Assembly (NCBI RefSeq): GCF_964340395.1
Contig: NC_135556.1
Span: forward strand, 17,437,142 to 17,501,141
Length of the DNA: 64,000 nt
Source of the DNA: Glandiceps talaboti
Taxonomy: Eukaryota > Hemichordata > Enteropneusta > Spengelidae
Reading direction: 5' to 3'
Shown here: one piece after another, positions 1 through 14,470 of the stretch
Layout: every line of letters begins with the position of its first letter
Position numbering within the stretch: position 1 is the first letter of the stretch
Program-made: the position numbers and the translations under genes
Notes under the pieces: model-generated
Databases searched by the model: none
What the model saw: only the letters and a program-made list of their open reading frames with translations
What the model was told of the DNA's origin: nothing

Positions 1-380
1 AAAATGTTTCCAATACATTATATTAGGAATTTGATGGGGAACGCTGGTAAAGTGACAGTGGAACTCAGCCAGATTGTATCTGCTTACCATCCTTGACAAA
101 AAACACTGTGTACAGTGTTAAAACATCAACTTCGAAACACCTATTTAACTACATACCAAATCTAGACAACATTATAATTTTTTATTCAAACATTTTGTGA
201 CGTTATTAACAGTTCTTTTCCCAGAAGCAAGTCAAAGCTAGTATTTGAACTATCAAGATCAGTGAGCCTGATGACAAGGTTTCATGTTGAGATAGACACC
301 AAAAATATAACACACAAACATCATTTACACTGTCTGGGCTCTTCATTTTGTCAATGATGTAACAGTAGCAGCATGCACAG

Positions 381-433
<53 letters not shown>
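381..433. repeat. (ACT)n microsatellite
   Basis: About 17 perfect tandem ACT triplets in AT-rich non-coding DNA. Confidence 0.95.
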
Positions 434-3400
434 TTACAATAGACACATGGTAGACTTGGTAAAATTATTCATGCTGTAGGACAGTCTCTGCTAGTGTCGT
501 TACACCCTCCTGTCTATGAACTGTATTGCGCTACTACCAATTTATTGAAACACATACTGACGCCGTATAATTATATATCCAATCATGCGACAAACTCGTA
601 CTCCTGTTGTATGTCAAATGTACCTCGATTTAATGGAATGAACACAACAGTACGTAAAATGAAGAATCAATTTCAATATTCAAGCATTTTTTGCCTCAAG
701 TATCGACTTGGTTCTTGCCCCAAGGATATGTATTCTATAGCCGTTTTATATACGATGGAAAACATATTAATTCCTTTTCCTCAGTATTTTAATCTTTAAT
801 TTTCCAAGAGGAGAGAGTTGCAAATACACTCAGATATTGATATGGACTCATATTAAAGTAGAGACCTTCTGTTGGAGTGATATATAACTTTACGTCTTTC
901 CAGAATAATTCCTTAAGAGAACATAACTATTATACTATAGGAATACACAAAGAAATTGCGAAGACGCTATCAAATATTTATCAAAATGAAACTAATATTC
1001 CTTGCATAGTATATAAATGTAAATGTAACTAGGTTACCTTGTGTATACTTAAAAGAGGCACATTTTGTTCCGCATGCCCAATTGTTGTTGTCCCAACTTA
1101 ATGCAAAAACAACAAAGTTAGAATTCTCACCCGTATCATCTAATGATGAGATGATACTTATTACCTTACACGAAAAAATAGTCGCATTGATATTTTTGAT
1201 AAAAATAACTGTACATGTGGAAACTGTATAACTGAACAGACATACGCAATGCCACAGCATGACGATACTTGTATATAATCCAGTTCTATGAAGTTTGACG
1301 CAGAAAATAACGATACATAGACCCACACATTTACTTAGATAAATTAGGTAACACACTCGAAGCACATTGCTCTATATGAATGGAAAGGTTTGTACTTCAA
1401 ACAAAATGAATGTAACTTGTAGGTTTTGATTATTTCTCATCCTATGTATTGCCTCAACATATTCTAGATTCACACTGACATATTGACTGTATAGCTTGAA
1501 GTATGGTAAATGAAGCAATTATAGTACAGTAAAATCGCATAACCCTGTGTTTGATTCAAGGTGTGCTAATACAAGATATTTCAAAAAATCCAAATTAGCT
1601 ATAAGTTACAGTTAACAGTTACACAGTAATATTTAGGCACGTTGAAATGATTGACTGCCAATAGGGAATATATAATAAGATTTTATTGTCCATTGAATTT
1701 ATTTGCTATCATATACCCTTACTCTATCTTGTATTGTGATCTCATTGTCGTCACAAAATCTATGCTGAATCAAATGGCAATGTCTTGATGTAATTGTTGC
1801 GCTTGTTATTCAATCGTCTTTACAAAGATAGTTTGCAAAATGGTCATCGTAAAGATGATTGTTCTTAAGGCAGATAACCTAAACTATGGTATCAGATGTA
1901 ATTAGATTTGCCTATATATGTCAACACATTCGTCATCACTTTAACGGTTAACATCACAACGGTACTAATAATTTATGGAAGGTCAATTACATTTTGCACA
2001 CAGCTTATATTATATAATTCGTTTTTAAAAAAAGATATCTCATACTCGTTAGTTAGCTGTAGGGTATCGTGTGACTCATTTTGATGTTTGTAAAGTTTTG
2101 CAAGAATCCATGAGCAAGCACATTATGCTGGGATGGAATCGTATTGCTGTTCTTGAATTCTTGCTTCATCAAAAGAAACGTTTAATGATGCAAACAGAGC
2201 CTATGGCTGCTATCGACAACGCTCCGTTATATATAAAGATTTGATGACGCGCATCTTGCGCCGATGAAGAAAACATGTTAGAATAACCCACGCGTCAATC
2301 AAATCCAGTTGTAGTTGTCTAAAGCCGTATGACGTCAGTGGAAGGAGATCAAATGCCAGTATTCACACGCAGTGTGCTCGTCTTGTAAGTAACCTGGGGC
2401 ACTATTCATCTATCCATTACAATGAAGTGCCTTATTCATAGAGAAGGAATACAGACCACTGCTTGATGAATTTGTGATCGACTTTATTAATGTAAAATGG
2501 CGATTCAATATTCAGCTCAGATATGAAACATAGACAGCCTTTAAACATTGATATACGATAGTAAAACATGTGTTGCTGATAGACTTAACATTTTATCAAT
2601 GTGACTGTCTGAGTCTTCCTATGCCACTGAAATATCAAAGTAACAACATTTCAATACTATAGGTTTAAGTCTAGTCTGAGGATAACTCTTTGTCTAATAG
2701 GCGCTATGCTGATGAAAGGAAACAGACTCAATTTCAAACACATTACATCTACTTTGTGATTTCAATATCAACAATGTTTATCTTAAAAAGATACGAAGTG
2801 ATTACCATAAATAATCCCTAACATAACATAACACACTCAAAATGTTATCTTAACCAAATTGTTAACTTAATTGTTAATAAGTTGCTCTCTGTGATTATAT
2901 CTCTAATCAACGTTATTAACGTACACCTCAGTTCATCCCTGATATTGACCATTTGCTGCGCAATGAATTGAGAGGAAACAGCTTTGAACGCCGAGCTGAA
3001 TAATGTAATGCATCTTCCTAGTATATAATCATGCATGTTTGAAATAAATCTCGGGATTAAGTTGGATGATGCCTAAGCCAGAACAGGCGCCTATGCAGTA
3101 ATGGCATTAATATTTATAATACGTTAATAGGGCCTGGGAGCACCAAAGCAGCACAGTTTCCAACGACATGATGAAAAATCACAAAGCCGTGTTCACATAA
3201 CCGGACCATTTAATTGTATTTTACAGAATGTGCACATGGCTAGACATATGAGTTTCCTTTATCACCCTTTCAGCAGTTGGATTGCAAATAAAGTAAGTGA
3301 TTGTTTTTATCTAAACCAGCTCTTGACGTGCTTTCTGGCTAGGAACAACGTCAGTGAGTATTAAGAACTGAGATCACAGAGACTAAATGTCAGGCAACTA

Positions 3401-3615
3401 ATGGTAATAAAAATATATTCGAAATATAAACATACGGGGAGCCATTCGTAATGAATTACATTGTCTTTGAACACGGTATGTGAATTGAAACCGATTGTTA
3501 AATATCACAACTTTCTTCAAATTAAAAAACAAACAAACTAAAACTGTATAGTTAATGTTATGTTGTGAGTGTCTAATGGCTTTTCAACAAATCGAAACAC
3601 TAATACTCGGATTAT

Positions 3616-3682
3616 AAACTTTGGCTATTCAATAAAAAATTAAATTAAAAAAAAAACAGAAAAAAAAAACTTTGGCTATTCA
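3616..3682 (+). repeat. 16-bp direct repeat around an A-rich spacer
   Basis: The sequence AAACTTTGGCTATTCA occurs at 3616-3631 and again at 3667-3682. The two copies are separated by a 35-bp tract that is almost only A and T. This could be a small tandem duplication, or the target duplication left around an A-rich insertion; the sequence does not decide. Confidence 0.6.
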
Positions 3683-4630
3683 TTTTCCTACGTCCAAGAA
3701 AAAGTAAACATATTGCAAGTATCGCAGTGCGGTTTAAAAAAGTTTAAAAAAGAAAGTTCCAGCGATCAACTTGTGCATCATATTGATACAGTACACCATG
3801 TCAACTCAAAGAAATGCAAAAAATTGTGCGCATCACTACTGATAACCACAATTTATTACAAATTTCAAATTCAGCGCCGGTGAAGACAACCTCATATCAG
3901 CACTATTTGTTATATTATTGGTAACTACTTTCAACAGATATCTTGAACATTTTATCACCTATGTACTCAACTACACTCAAAAAATGGGTTGACTTTACAT
4001 GCTATGTTTTGAGTTGTGTTAACACTGAATGTGTGAGCCAAGGTTAAGGTGTTATCTAAGCAAACTGCTACTTCAATTTGTTGATGTCTACTCTACGGCC
4101 ATATCACAATCAAGCGCACTAGAGGTGAAATATGAAACTTGAAATAAACATAAATAAGTTTGATGTTTGTTAAGCTGTATATATTAACTTTATAATTCCA
4201 AAATATGAGAGCACAATAAAGTCCAGAACAATTTTTATTATGCAAAATGCATAGTGTACGTACTCTTACATGATATTGTCATTGGTGGTTGTTGATATGG
4301 ATAATGATTTTCTTGGCGTAATTTTGGTTTAGACTAGTTGAAAAAGTGGTGGGTTTGCAAGATTTACTCATATACAATTACACATTCTCTATAAAGAACA
4401 CATTGCATGTTTTTTTGTGCACTGTAAGTCAAAGTCAAAATGGTCATTAAGTCAACAATTGTTTCTGAACAACACAATACTTTATTTGAATTATAATTTG
4501 CACTAAAACATTAAGGATCATTCAGCAGAATAATAAAAGATAATTACATGTTGTATGATTTAGTTCGGAGATTTAGTACCTTATACCATCAAGTAACGCA
4601 ATATGCATTGGCAATAATTGTGATGGAGAG

Positions 4631-5212
4631 GGGGGTTGGGGGTAAGTACACTACAGACTTGGAATGGGTTTGAATATGATGAACTGTTCACTTAGTACAC
4701 TGAAAATCTCAAGTCTTACTCTTATTTTTTCAAAGTCTTTATATAAAATCTAAATATCAGAAACAGAAACACACATAGGTGCAAAATGACCAAATGATCA
4801 ATTTTCTTCTACCACTACAATCTTTAAAACTCAATATTTAATTTCAATGAGGGAACACTTTTCACAGGCTTCAGTAACTCAGTGTCTTTAACTTATTTAA
4901 GTCAAATAATAACAGTACTGTAAAGTACTATTTTAAGTTGAAATAATATGTAACAGAACATAATGTCATGTAATGTATATTGCTAGATGGGTATGGGGTA
5001 CGTACACTACAGTGTCATAATGACAGTTCACATTCAATTGTTACTTAATGTCAAAAATTATAACACTAATTCTCATTACAAGGTGTGAACTTCTGTGCAA
5101 AACATCAGTTTTTCATTTATATGACTAATAGACAACTGCATTTTAAACACGATGGCAGCAGTATTGTGAGGGGTATGTACTCTACACTGGGGTATGTACA
5201 CTACAATTTGGC
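4631..5212 (+). repeat. Dispersed GGGGTANGTACACTACA motif (4 copies)
   Basis: Near-identical short motifs (GGGGTA, one variable base, then GTACACTACA or GTACTCTACA) occur near 4637, 4996, 5171 and 5191. All are on the plus strand within 600 bp of otherwise unremarkable AT-rich DNA. They look like remnants of a diverged tandem repeat or a dispersed binding-site-like motif. Function unknown. Confidence 0.5.
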
Positions 5213-6025
5213 ATAATAATGTTTCCAGTGGGACGTTTTTGAACTTAAGTGTCCACTTTACTTCCATAGACTGTGACAAAGAGGCCCTACATGATCATAA
5301 TTGTATCATCCCAGTATGTACAATATATTGGTAGTAGAGTAGTTACACTACATAAATTTTCGGAAATTTTCCTTTTCCATTTCAGTGCATCCTGCTATTA
5401 GTATATCATTCCAATTGGTATGAATTTTATTCTTAATTTATTAATAGGGATAATTTCCAATCTCATCATGACCTAAAGTGCTGAAGATTGTCAGATTTAT
5501 TTAGTATAGTGTCACTTCTTATAAGGTTGCTGTAATTTTGCAAAATTCCGTAACAAGGAGTCATTTCGATAACCATGCAGATTTTCAACATCAGCATTTC
5601 TTCAGCATGTCAAGCACACACTTAAATAAACTTTAAAATAAATTTAAAGTGTACAGAACATACAATATGGTGTATTGGTCATGCAGTGTATGATTGATGA
5701 GTAGTTGGAATTAGTGAAAATTAAAATGACCCTTGAAAAAATGGTGAAAATCACACGTTTAAAATATGTATTTCATATATTTTTTATCCGATTCACTTCA
5801 TTGTTTTTTATCTTGCCGGTTAACATGGGATTATGCAACTTAAGTCATTGTTTTGGAAATGTTAAATTTCACATTTTTACTATGTGACCGTAAGGGTGTT
5901 GGTGTTGGTGTTGGTTGTGTACGCTTGATTGTGATATAGCCGTCTACGTCAATGCATCTGAACAGGTTCCTTAATGTATCAACTATGTTGTAGTACCTAA
6001 TCGTTCAAACTTGGATTAAGATTAA

Positions 6026-6028
<3 letters not shown>

Positions 6029-6114
<86 letters not shown>
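6029..6114. repeat. (AT)n microsatellite
   Basis: About 43 uninterrupted AT dinucleotides. Confidence 0.97.
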
Positions 6115-6118
<4 letters not shown>

Positions 6119-9100
6119 TAAATTCAAAGTCTATCTATCGTGGGATATCATCACCCAAGCGGCACCCAATCTCATGTTTAACTGAGAAACTATGTATACT
6201 CAATGCTGTTAAGTGCAGGCTACTGAACCAAAAATCTGAATTAGTCTCGCAAATGTCGCCATGAAAACATGTTTTCCCTCGCCAATTAGAGAAAGAAACC
6301 TCCATTTAGTCCGACCATCTTGTTACACAATGTATGCACAAAGAATTACATGTACATATTGACCTTAACGATCTCAATTTTATCAGTCGCCTGATGATCG
6401 CTGAGGAAGCGTGAAACTCTGAGTAACGACTTATGGCATCCTTATTCTTTGGATTTAGTCTATAATCCTCTGCTACTAATACTGCATGGAGCACATATAT
6501 GGCAACACGATTCTGCAGTGTTTCGATCGAAGATGAAAACACAATACGGGATTATACTTGTTGATACGCACTACATAATCCAACGAAACGAAAAAAAGAT
6601 CTTCCGGATAAGTCTGATGAAAAATGGTGATTGCACTTTTATGTCCAAAATTTGGGTTTACCATCATTCGAAGAATTCGACATAACTCTGAAAATTTGAT
6701 ATAAACCAAAACGTGTTCTAGTTATATGATTTATCGTTATGGTATCTACATTGTCAAATTATTTCATTAACGGACCTACCATTTTTGACACTGTATATTT
6801 TGTTATTTGAATGAGGAACATTGTTAGATTTATTTCTCACATATTCATAAATAAGACTGGTAAATACAGAAATTTATTAATAATATTGTTTAGATTATGT
6901 AATATATAGTATGTTCTATAATTCAATACATCGCAGTATATAATGCATATAAAAAGTTGTATTCAGAATGTATTCGAGTATGAAAAGAGAAGTTAGAGGT
7001 TATAAAAAAAATGGAATCATTATTGCTGATCTCATGCCAGATAAGTAAAAAGTAGACGATGTGAGGCATTGACAGTGTATTTAGGTTGGTTTACGTGTAA
7101 GAATATTACTAAGGTTTAACTAACAAACGGTGAAAATATAACCTTAAACACCATCAGATGTATTTTGGGGTTTATTATTGCAAAACAATAATTTTCATAA
7201 TTTTTTTTTAAATGTTGCATTTTTACAAGCAAAAAGTTTGAAAAAAAGGAAGAAAGAATAACAATCCAAAATATATGAGAAGGTGTTCCTTGTTGAATCC
7301 CTTTTAGACACAGACTCGTCCTTTATCAACAATAATATATAATTAAACTCATAGTTGCATTAATTATTCATTTAAATTCAACAAGAACATGAGTATAGAT
7401 TTGTTTTTCAGACAAATATTTCGTGGAATAGCTTTTCTGAGAAAAGAACTAATAAGATATTAATACTCCTGATTACTTGCAGCAGACCGGAACAAATCTG
7501 GACCACACCCCGGTTATATCGTTGTCAAAGTACAATGACAGGTTTTGTATTTTGATGGCTGTAGTCCGTGTGTGGAAATATTTTGTATTTGATTAAGATA
7601 AATAACCATTCCTGGCATTCACATTTGATTTCTAATATTCGGATACTGAATAGTTAGCTAACGCAAGGTAAATAGCTACATGAACGAAACAAGCTCTTGT
7701 CTGTGTCACTATTCTCAATGAGCTATCCTGTCGGCACAAGTAGCTCGGCTGTAATATCCCAGTACGTAGCCGCGTGTTACGATGGCCCCTTCAGTATAAA
7801 ATGGGTATGAGCTCACTTTTTGAAAATAACTACCATGTTCAATGTGTTTAGAAAAGATGTAAGGGTGTGGAATATAAGCATACACGTAAGCATTTTCTGC
7901 TATGGCAATAATATTTACTTTCAGGGCAGCACTTGGAGAATAGCTCCGATCTTTTGTTTTGAGTAGGTCGGTTTTGTCAGTGAAATTGTTGCTGCTAGAC
8001 AGATTTTGCACCGTTTTCTTTCATTTGTATATGTCGCTGCTTGGGTTGTGATGGACAACTTGATGCTGTATGGTTGATTCTTTCTTCTTCATATTCCAGA
8101 TGTGGGTTGTTGTTTTTTTAGATAGCTCCGTTTTTAAAATATTTTTGTGATTGTTGATGTGTTGATGCTAAGCTGTTGCTTAGACGTATTATCTGTGAGG
8201 CCTAAGGTGTAGATATTATTTTCGAAAACGCTCTAACTAGAATAAGGTAAGATAATCACGAGCAATTATTACCAGTAAAGAGAGATTAATTGCACAGAAA
8301 ATAGAGAAAATTCCGAAACTTTAGTACATCCTCAGGTCTGCAAATAGAACTTCGTACAGTGTTTGTATGTCTAGTGTACTAAGGGCATTTGACGATTTCA
8401 GTACAATTTTTCATCAATAGTGTGTAAAAATTGAAAAGTCTTCAATTATATATTTTTGAATATTATATACAGTACTTTTGACTTCTTTTGATATAAATCA
8501 TGCACGTTAGGATAGGTAAACTATCTTATTTGATACTAGGTGGGTTAACATGAGACTCTTGACGCCACTAGTGTGGTACTGGCCAGCCCCCGGCTTTCAC
8601 GGTTCTTGGGTTGTCAGGCTCTACACATAAAGGCAATTTCAAATCGAAATCATTAATGCCTATCATATTTGATTGCTTTCAGAAATGATAATATTGTTTC
8701 TGAAAGCTATTTATGAATAACATTCGAAGGTATACTAATAATATGTGGTATGGAATCATTCATGAGAAAACATGAATAATGCAGCTGTCTAGAAAGTGCT
8801 TTTTTATCAACCAAATGTATGCATGGATGGTGTAAATGGCAAATGAGTAAGAAAAAGCCATCCTTGAATAGCTAACTTTCACATTTAATATTTAAAATTA
8901 TATTTGGTTAAAAGTATTTGTAGCCAACGGTGATGGCACTTCCCGATAAAATAGTGAATTTATTTTTTTCATAAACCAGATATATTTATCCATAGCTGTG
9001 GTTCATATATTGCAACCAGTTGTTATCTCTGATCCATTAATAGTGAAATCCCTTTAATGATTGATGTAAAAATGGAATTAATGAAATAAACCAAATGACA

Positions 9101-10176
9101 TCATCAATTTAGTGAGATGCAAACCTTTAAAGAGTACACTTAATTCATCCGCTGTTCAGTTTTAAGAGTGATGTGTAATACAAAACTAAAGTTTTAGACA
9201 ATCTCTTAACCCCACGCTTACAAATATCTACAATAGTAACCGCTCAACAGTTTGCTATTTGGGTTACAAATTATTTCAATACCAATAATTAGGGCAATAG
9301 TATCGACATCAGAAACAAATCTTACTTACATAATTACTGAAAGTGTACCGATTACCCAATGATAACGTTTGTCAAACTTTGTTATGTGCTGTGTTACTGT
9401 AGACACGTGTGTCAACTACGTATTCCACTGTACTTGTGAGTTACATAATTATATAAATATCACCCATGTTTGCAAATTCTCTTACTTAGAACAATAAGCC
9501 GGTTATTACTGAATTCCTATGGAAAATGTGAAATTGAATGTGTTGTTGTTGTACACTGTCAGACTATATTTGGAATATAAATATGTTGGTTTGTAATAAT
9601 TTTGTTACATATGCATCCAGTACGATTTTAAATAAAAATTCATTTGAATAATTTCATTTGGAACATCTTTCTCCTGTGACAATTTGAAGCATCAGGCATG
9701 AAATTTGTGCGATGAATTCACCACATTTGTAATCATTCATCTATTCTCCCAAAGGACATACAAATATTGAATTCGAAGTGGTAGGATTCCGTCGTGTATT
9801 ATATTAATTTCTTGTCGCCAGTGCGTCATCGTTGAAGGTCAGCTGACACACTGAGGTCTCAAGCAGCGATTTATTGATAAATTGATTGTTTGTGTCTTGA
9901 AAGACTGGATGGGATAAAATGAGTATTTTCTTAGTTCCAAAAAAGCACATTCAGTTCCCCAGGTAATACATATAAAAATCGGACATCATTGTTCATTGCC
10001 TACTGGGTATGTTCATTAATTTGTAATTTGCTTTAGGCAAACAATTAATTGCGGCGACATTAGAAATCAATATACTGATGATGAGATGGACAGCCAAAGT
10101 CACCGAACATTTTAAATATCTCCAAGACAACCATCAATGTACGGCTCAGTATTTTCTGTATACACCCATCAATATA

Positions 10177-10245
10177 TTGTATGTATGTATGTATGTATGT
10201 ATGTATGTATGTATGTATGTATGTATGTATGTATGTATGTATGTA
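10177..10245. repeat. (TATG)n microsatellite
   Basis: About 16 TATG tetranucleotides followed by a few GTTC units. It creates open repeat-only frames (YVCM repeats) that are not genes. Confidence 0.95.
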
Positions 10246-11264
10246 CGTTCGTTCGTTCGCGTGAGTGCGTATGTACAGGATACGTGCTTCTTTGTATTAG
10301 CTGTCGGTGCCTATGTTTGATGTCTGCTTTTTCCTCTCAACAGACAGTTTCTCAATAAAAAAAACCGATTTCCTTTTCACGGGAAATATCAACTATTTCA
10401 TTCAATGCAGGGGATGTGGAGAGCAATGTGTGGGCCGGACTATTCACGAAATGAGGAAACAATCAAAAATATCTAATTTGACAGAAGAAGAGCCAGCCAG
10501 ATCTGGCAATCGAAATAGGAATATATATTTCGCCGACTACTATTACTATGTACATCCAAGCAGAACAACAACGATACTGAAGGATCACTCTACTATGATC
10601 TGAACCTTAGGAATGAATTTGTTCTGTATATAGTGCTTTTTAGGGTTAAACTTTATTTCATTTTATGGGTGTTTTTTCACTTAACTTTAGCGACTTATTA
10701 TCCATTTTTTTCTTTTGACTGCCAATATACATTTTTACACAATTCGAATTTTTTTTATAAATGTTTTCTTATCCAGAAGTCCTCTTAGTATTCGTTATGT
10801 AATATGATCCGAAACCTAGTTCTAAATCACGTGGGTTCGTTTCATGCAAGGTCTCTATGATTTAAAAGGAGCCCTTCAGATGCGCAAGTTTGATAAAGTG
10901 CCTTATAGGTTTGAAATTAGTTAGGGTATCAAGTATTTGTGCCTGTGTGATACATGCAGTAATACAAATTCATGAGTAATGACGAACCATATGTTCACTA
11001 AATAGGCTTGTTTATAAGGCCATTCCCATGAAGCAACAGTATTTTCTGACGGTATCAAGTGAGTCCAACAGGCAGACATAGCGTGAACAGCATGCACTAA
11101 GTGAACGTGAACGGGTGATTCTAGACCCGTGTAAAAGTTACTAGTCTCATTTAAAACCACTAGGATAACCAACATTTAAGTAAGAAGGGAATGATACGTT
11201 GAAAATTGACCATATAGGACTGATAAATGGGCATTGCACTGAGTACTAGTAGTACGGGGAGCAA

Positions 11265-11480
11265 TGTACAACCGACATTTGTAATAATTGCCGAAATTTG
11301 TAATAAACCGAAATTTGTAATAAAATTGCCGACATTTGTAATAAATTGCCGATATTTGTAATAAACTGACATTTGTAATAAATTCTGTGAACGACAATTG
11401 TAATAAAAATAGCCGATATTTGTAATACATTTCAGAAAAAAATGTGTAATAAACCTGCCGAAATTTGTAATAAAAAAAGG
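11265..11480 (+). repeat. Left terminal inverted repeat (arrayed units)
   Basis: About nine copies of a CCGACATTTGTAATAA / CCGAAATTTGTAATAA unit with short variable spacers. It pairs with 14720-14940 in inverse order, including distinctive spacers (GAACGACAATTGTAATAA and TTTCAGAAAAAAATG on this arm, with close counterparts on the other). The repeated units could be multiple transposase-binding sites; this is inference. Confidence 0.85.
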
Positions 11481-11621
11481 TTAAGCGGGTTCGTCTCTGA
11501 CTTTCAAAGAAATGGAGTTACTCATTCTAAACTTAGAAGGGATTTAAAATATCGTCATTACAGGCTTCCTAGAATTAATTTACAACAATTATGTCAGCCA
11601 CTTGGCTCTTTGAGTCTTTGT

Positions 11622-11813
11622 CAATCAATCAATCAATCAATCGATCGATCGATCGATCGATCGATCGATCGACCGACCGACCGACCAACCAACCAACCAA
11701 CCAACCAACCAACCAACCAACCAACCAACCAACCAACCAACCAACCAACCAACCAACCAACCAACCAACCAACCAACCAACCAACCAACCAACCAACCAA
11801 CCAACCAACCAAC

Positions 11814-11888
<75 letters not shown>
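11622..11888. repeat. Graded tetranucleotide array TCAA-TCGA-CCGA-CCAA-TCAA
   Basis: An uninterrupted tetranucleotide register runs TCAA, TCGA, CCGA, then about 32 CCAA units, then back to TCAA for about 16 units. Each block differs from the next by one transition, so the array records stepwise homogenisation of point variants. Frames such as poly-(TNQP) or poly-(VGWL) reading through it are artefacts. Confidence 0.95.
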
Positions 11889-11998
11889 GCGATCAGTCAA
11901 TAATAAGTCTACTTATCTACCTATCTACTTACCTACTAGTACCTACATAATAAACCCAGCTGTACTCATGTACCAACCCATCAGTTCAAATCATAATT

Positions 11999-12431
11999 CC
12001 ATCACTTGATGAACACGTCGTGCTTTATTGAACGAATGTAAATTTTGATCATTGGCGGACGTGTTTGTCAAAAGATAACTTGTTGGTTAGTTGGCTGGTT
12101 GGCTGGTCGGTTGGTTGACTGACTGACTGACTGACTGACTGGCTGGCTGACTGACTGACTGACTGACTGACTGACTGACTGACTGACGGAGGATGGAAAG
12201 ACGGGCGTATGGAGGGTAGCTAAAAAGTAATTTCAATCTGTTTTCTAGCCTGATTTTATCTAGTTCTTAAATCTTACTTCCTCTAGTGTACAAGTACAAG
12301 TGTATGAGTTGTTTGTGATTGTGAAGGCTTCTGAGTGATGAGTGAATATACGAACTAGCATCATCAATCCATCACTTGATCAACACTTCGTGCTTGTATG
12401 ATCGAATGTATATATTTTAATCATTGCGGAC
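11999..12431 (+). repeat. 62-bp direct repeat, two copies 370 bp apart, each followed by TTGG-type units
   Basis: A segment starting CCATCACTTGATGAACAC and ending near GCGGAC occurs at 11999-12060, and again with about 80% identity at 12369-12431. Both copies run into TTGG/GGCT/GACT tetranucleotides (12083-12186 and 12440-12465). This suggests the internal block of the element was duplicated together with its microsatellite. Confidence 0.7.
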
Positions 12432-13135
12432 AAAGTGTTGGTTGGTTGGTTAGCTGGTCGGTTGACTACCAACAAACTGATTTCTACAGAAATCTTAGAA
12501 ACGGCGATTTCACAACCCATTTTAGGGTGCATTTGGGGGCAAAAATTGAAAGCTTCATAATGGCTTGAGAAGTAATTGGTATGAGTAATTTTTAAAAACA
12601 AGTTAGTTAGTATATCAATAAGTCTACAGCGACATATTCTTGTCCGTGAGTGTGAAGAGATTAATATGCATAAAGGCGAATATTTCAGACATCATACATT
12701 ATGGACACTTGGTGTTATGGATACTGTATATCGCTATATCACCAAAGTCTAGCGACACACACACCAGTTTCCAGTTTCGATTACTGTTGGTCCGTGAACT
12801 AATTGTACTTATGTATAAAAAGAAACATAATCGCTTGCCAATATTTGCTTGATGGTTTTATTAACACGAGCCTGTGATAGGCCAACCAACGATAAACTCT
12901 GATATGTAAAGGAAGAATTTTGGATTTGAATCATAGAAGTAAATACATAACAATATAGTTCTGTATCCATTTTTGGTGCTAAATAACGGCGCAAAACTTC
13001 CCTGGCTTAACTTGTAGAATAGGTTCTTACACAGGGAATTTAAATAAAGTTTCTTAGATCCAGGTGTTTAATTTGTTGAAATCTAGGATTGGTGAAGATG
13101 AGGCATTGATTGTAAATTTTATTATCAGTTTTACT

Positions 13136-13607
13136 TCAAATGTCGTTACAAATCTCGGTAATTGTATTACAATTGTCGGCAATGTTATTACAAATGTCGT
13201 TAGTTTATTACAAATGTCGTCAATTTTATTACAAATGTTGTTAGTTTATTACAAATGTCGGCAATTTTATTAGAAATGTTGTCAGTTTATTACAAATGTC
13301 GGCAATTTTATTACAAATGTCATAGTTTATTACAAATGTCGGCAATTTTATTACAATTATCGTTAGCTTATTACAAATGTCGGCAATTTTATTACAAATG
13401 TCGTTAGTTTATTACAAATGTCAGCAATTTTATTACAAATGTCATAGTTATTACAAATGTCGGCAATTTTATTACAATTATCGCTAGTTTATTACAAATG
13501 TCGGCAATTTTGTTACAAATGTCGTTCGTTTATTACAAATGTCCGCAATTTTATTACAAATTTCGTCAGTTTATTACAAATGTCGGTAATTTTATTACAA
13601 GTCTCTG
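13136..13607 (-). repeat. Internal array of the TIR unit (TTATTACAAATGTCGGCAATT)
   Basis: Roughly 23 tandem copies of a 19-22 bp unit (TTATTACAAATGTCGGCAAT and variants ending CGTTAGT). They alternate so that a 40-bp higher-order unit is often visible. Orientation is that of the right terminal repeat. It lies midway between the two termini of the 3.68-kb element, so the same motif is present in three separate arrays. Confidence 0.9.
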
Positions 13608-14176
13608 TAAATATACAAAAAAGTTGTAATGTTATATATAGTGGCCACAACAACATTTGGCTGTGCTATTATAAAACATTCTACAAGTTCAAAATTGAAA
13701 TACACAAAATAATGATTTAATTGAAATGGAGATAAGATTTCATTATTTTAGAGAAAGGGATTGGGGAGACGTTATTTTCCCCTTTTTCTGTCTTTCATCT
13801 AAATCAGAACTCATGAACTCATTCCCGGCCTCTACTGGTCAACTATCCCTGAAATCCCTTCCCTATCAGATTTAAAATGATGAACTACTCCCTATGGTGC
13901 ACAGCTCACTAAACCATGCACATCCTTGAAAACGCCACTAAAATTGAATATATTGATGAAGAAAAGAAAATCACTGTAATGATATGAAAGGGGGCTGCTG
14001 TACTCAAACAGCTTATGGTATAAGTCAAATCGATACACATCAATGGCGACAAATCTCACAAATTCCATGTAAATGTCTTGCGAACACATATTTTCTAATA
14101 TATTCTGTCGAATTGCTCAGTATCCCGACAACTTGCAAAATATAACAAAACTCCGCTAAGAATTACACAGAGTATA

Positions 14177-14470
14177 TTCATTCATTCATTAATTCATTCA
14201 TCCATCCATCCATCCAACCATCCATGAATTAATTTGTTCGTATTCATTCATTCATTCATTCATTCATTCATTCATTCATTCATTCATTCATTCATTCATT
14301 CATCCATTCATTCATTCATTCATTCATGCATTCATTCATTCATCCATCAATTAATTAATTAGTTCCTTCAAATGAATGGCATCCACCCATCAATTAACTA
14401 ATTAATTAATTTGTTCGTTCATTCATTCATTCATTCATTCATTCATTCATTCATTCATTCATTCATTCAC
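14177..14470. repeat. (CATT)n microsatellite blocks
   Basis: Two long runs of CATT/ATTC with CATC and AATT variants, separated by about 70 bp of degenerate AATT-rich sequence. Confidence 0.93.

Larger units (their letters stand above)
1..11258. other. Intergenic region, no gene recognised
   Basis: I see no exon with a recognisable domain here on either strand. Open frames are short (about 60-130 codons), of AT-rich random composition and without convincing splice context. If receptor A at 17.8-18.2 kb is an intact gene, this stretch lies inside its first coding intron, because exon 2 must lie further left on the minus strand. The notable contents are microsatellites, a short duplicated segment and a set of dispersed GGGGTANGTACACTACA-like motifs, listed separately. 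Confidence 0.6.

Noticed and set aside
11442-11950. Long repeat-only frames ([12 protein letters not shown] repeats)
   Set aside because: They are translations of the TCAA/CCAA tetranucleotide array in several frames and both strands; no coding signal.
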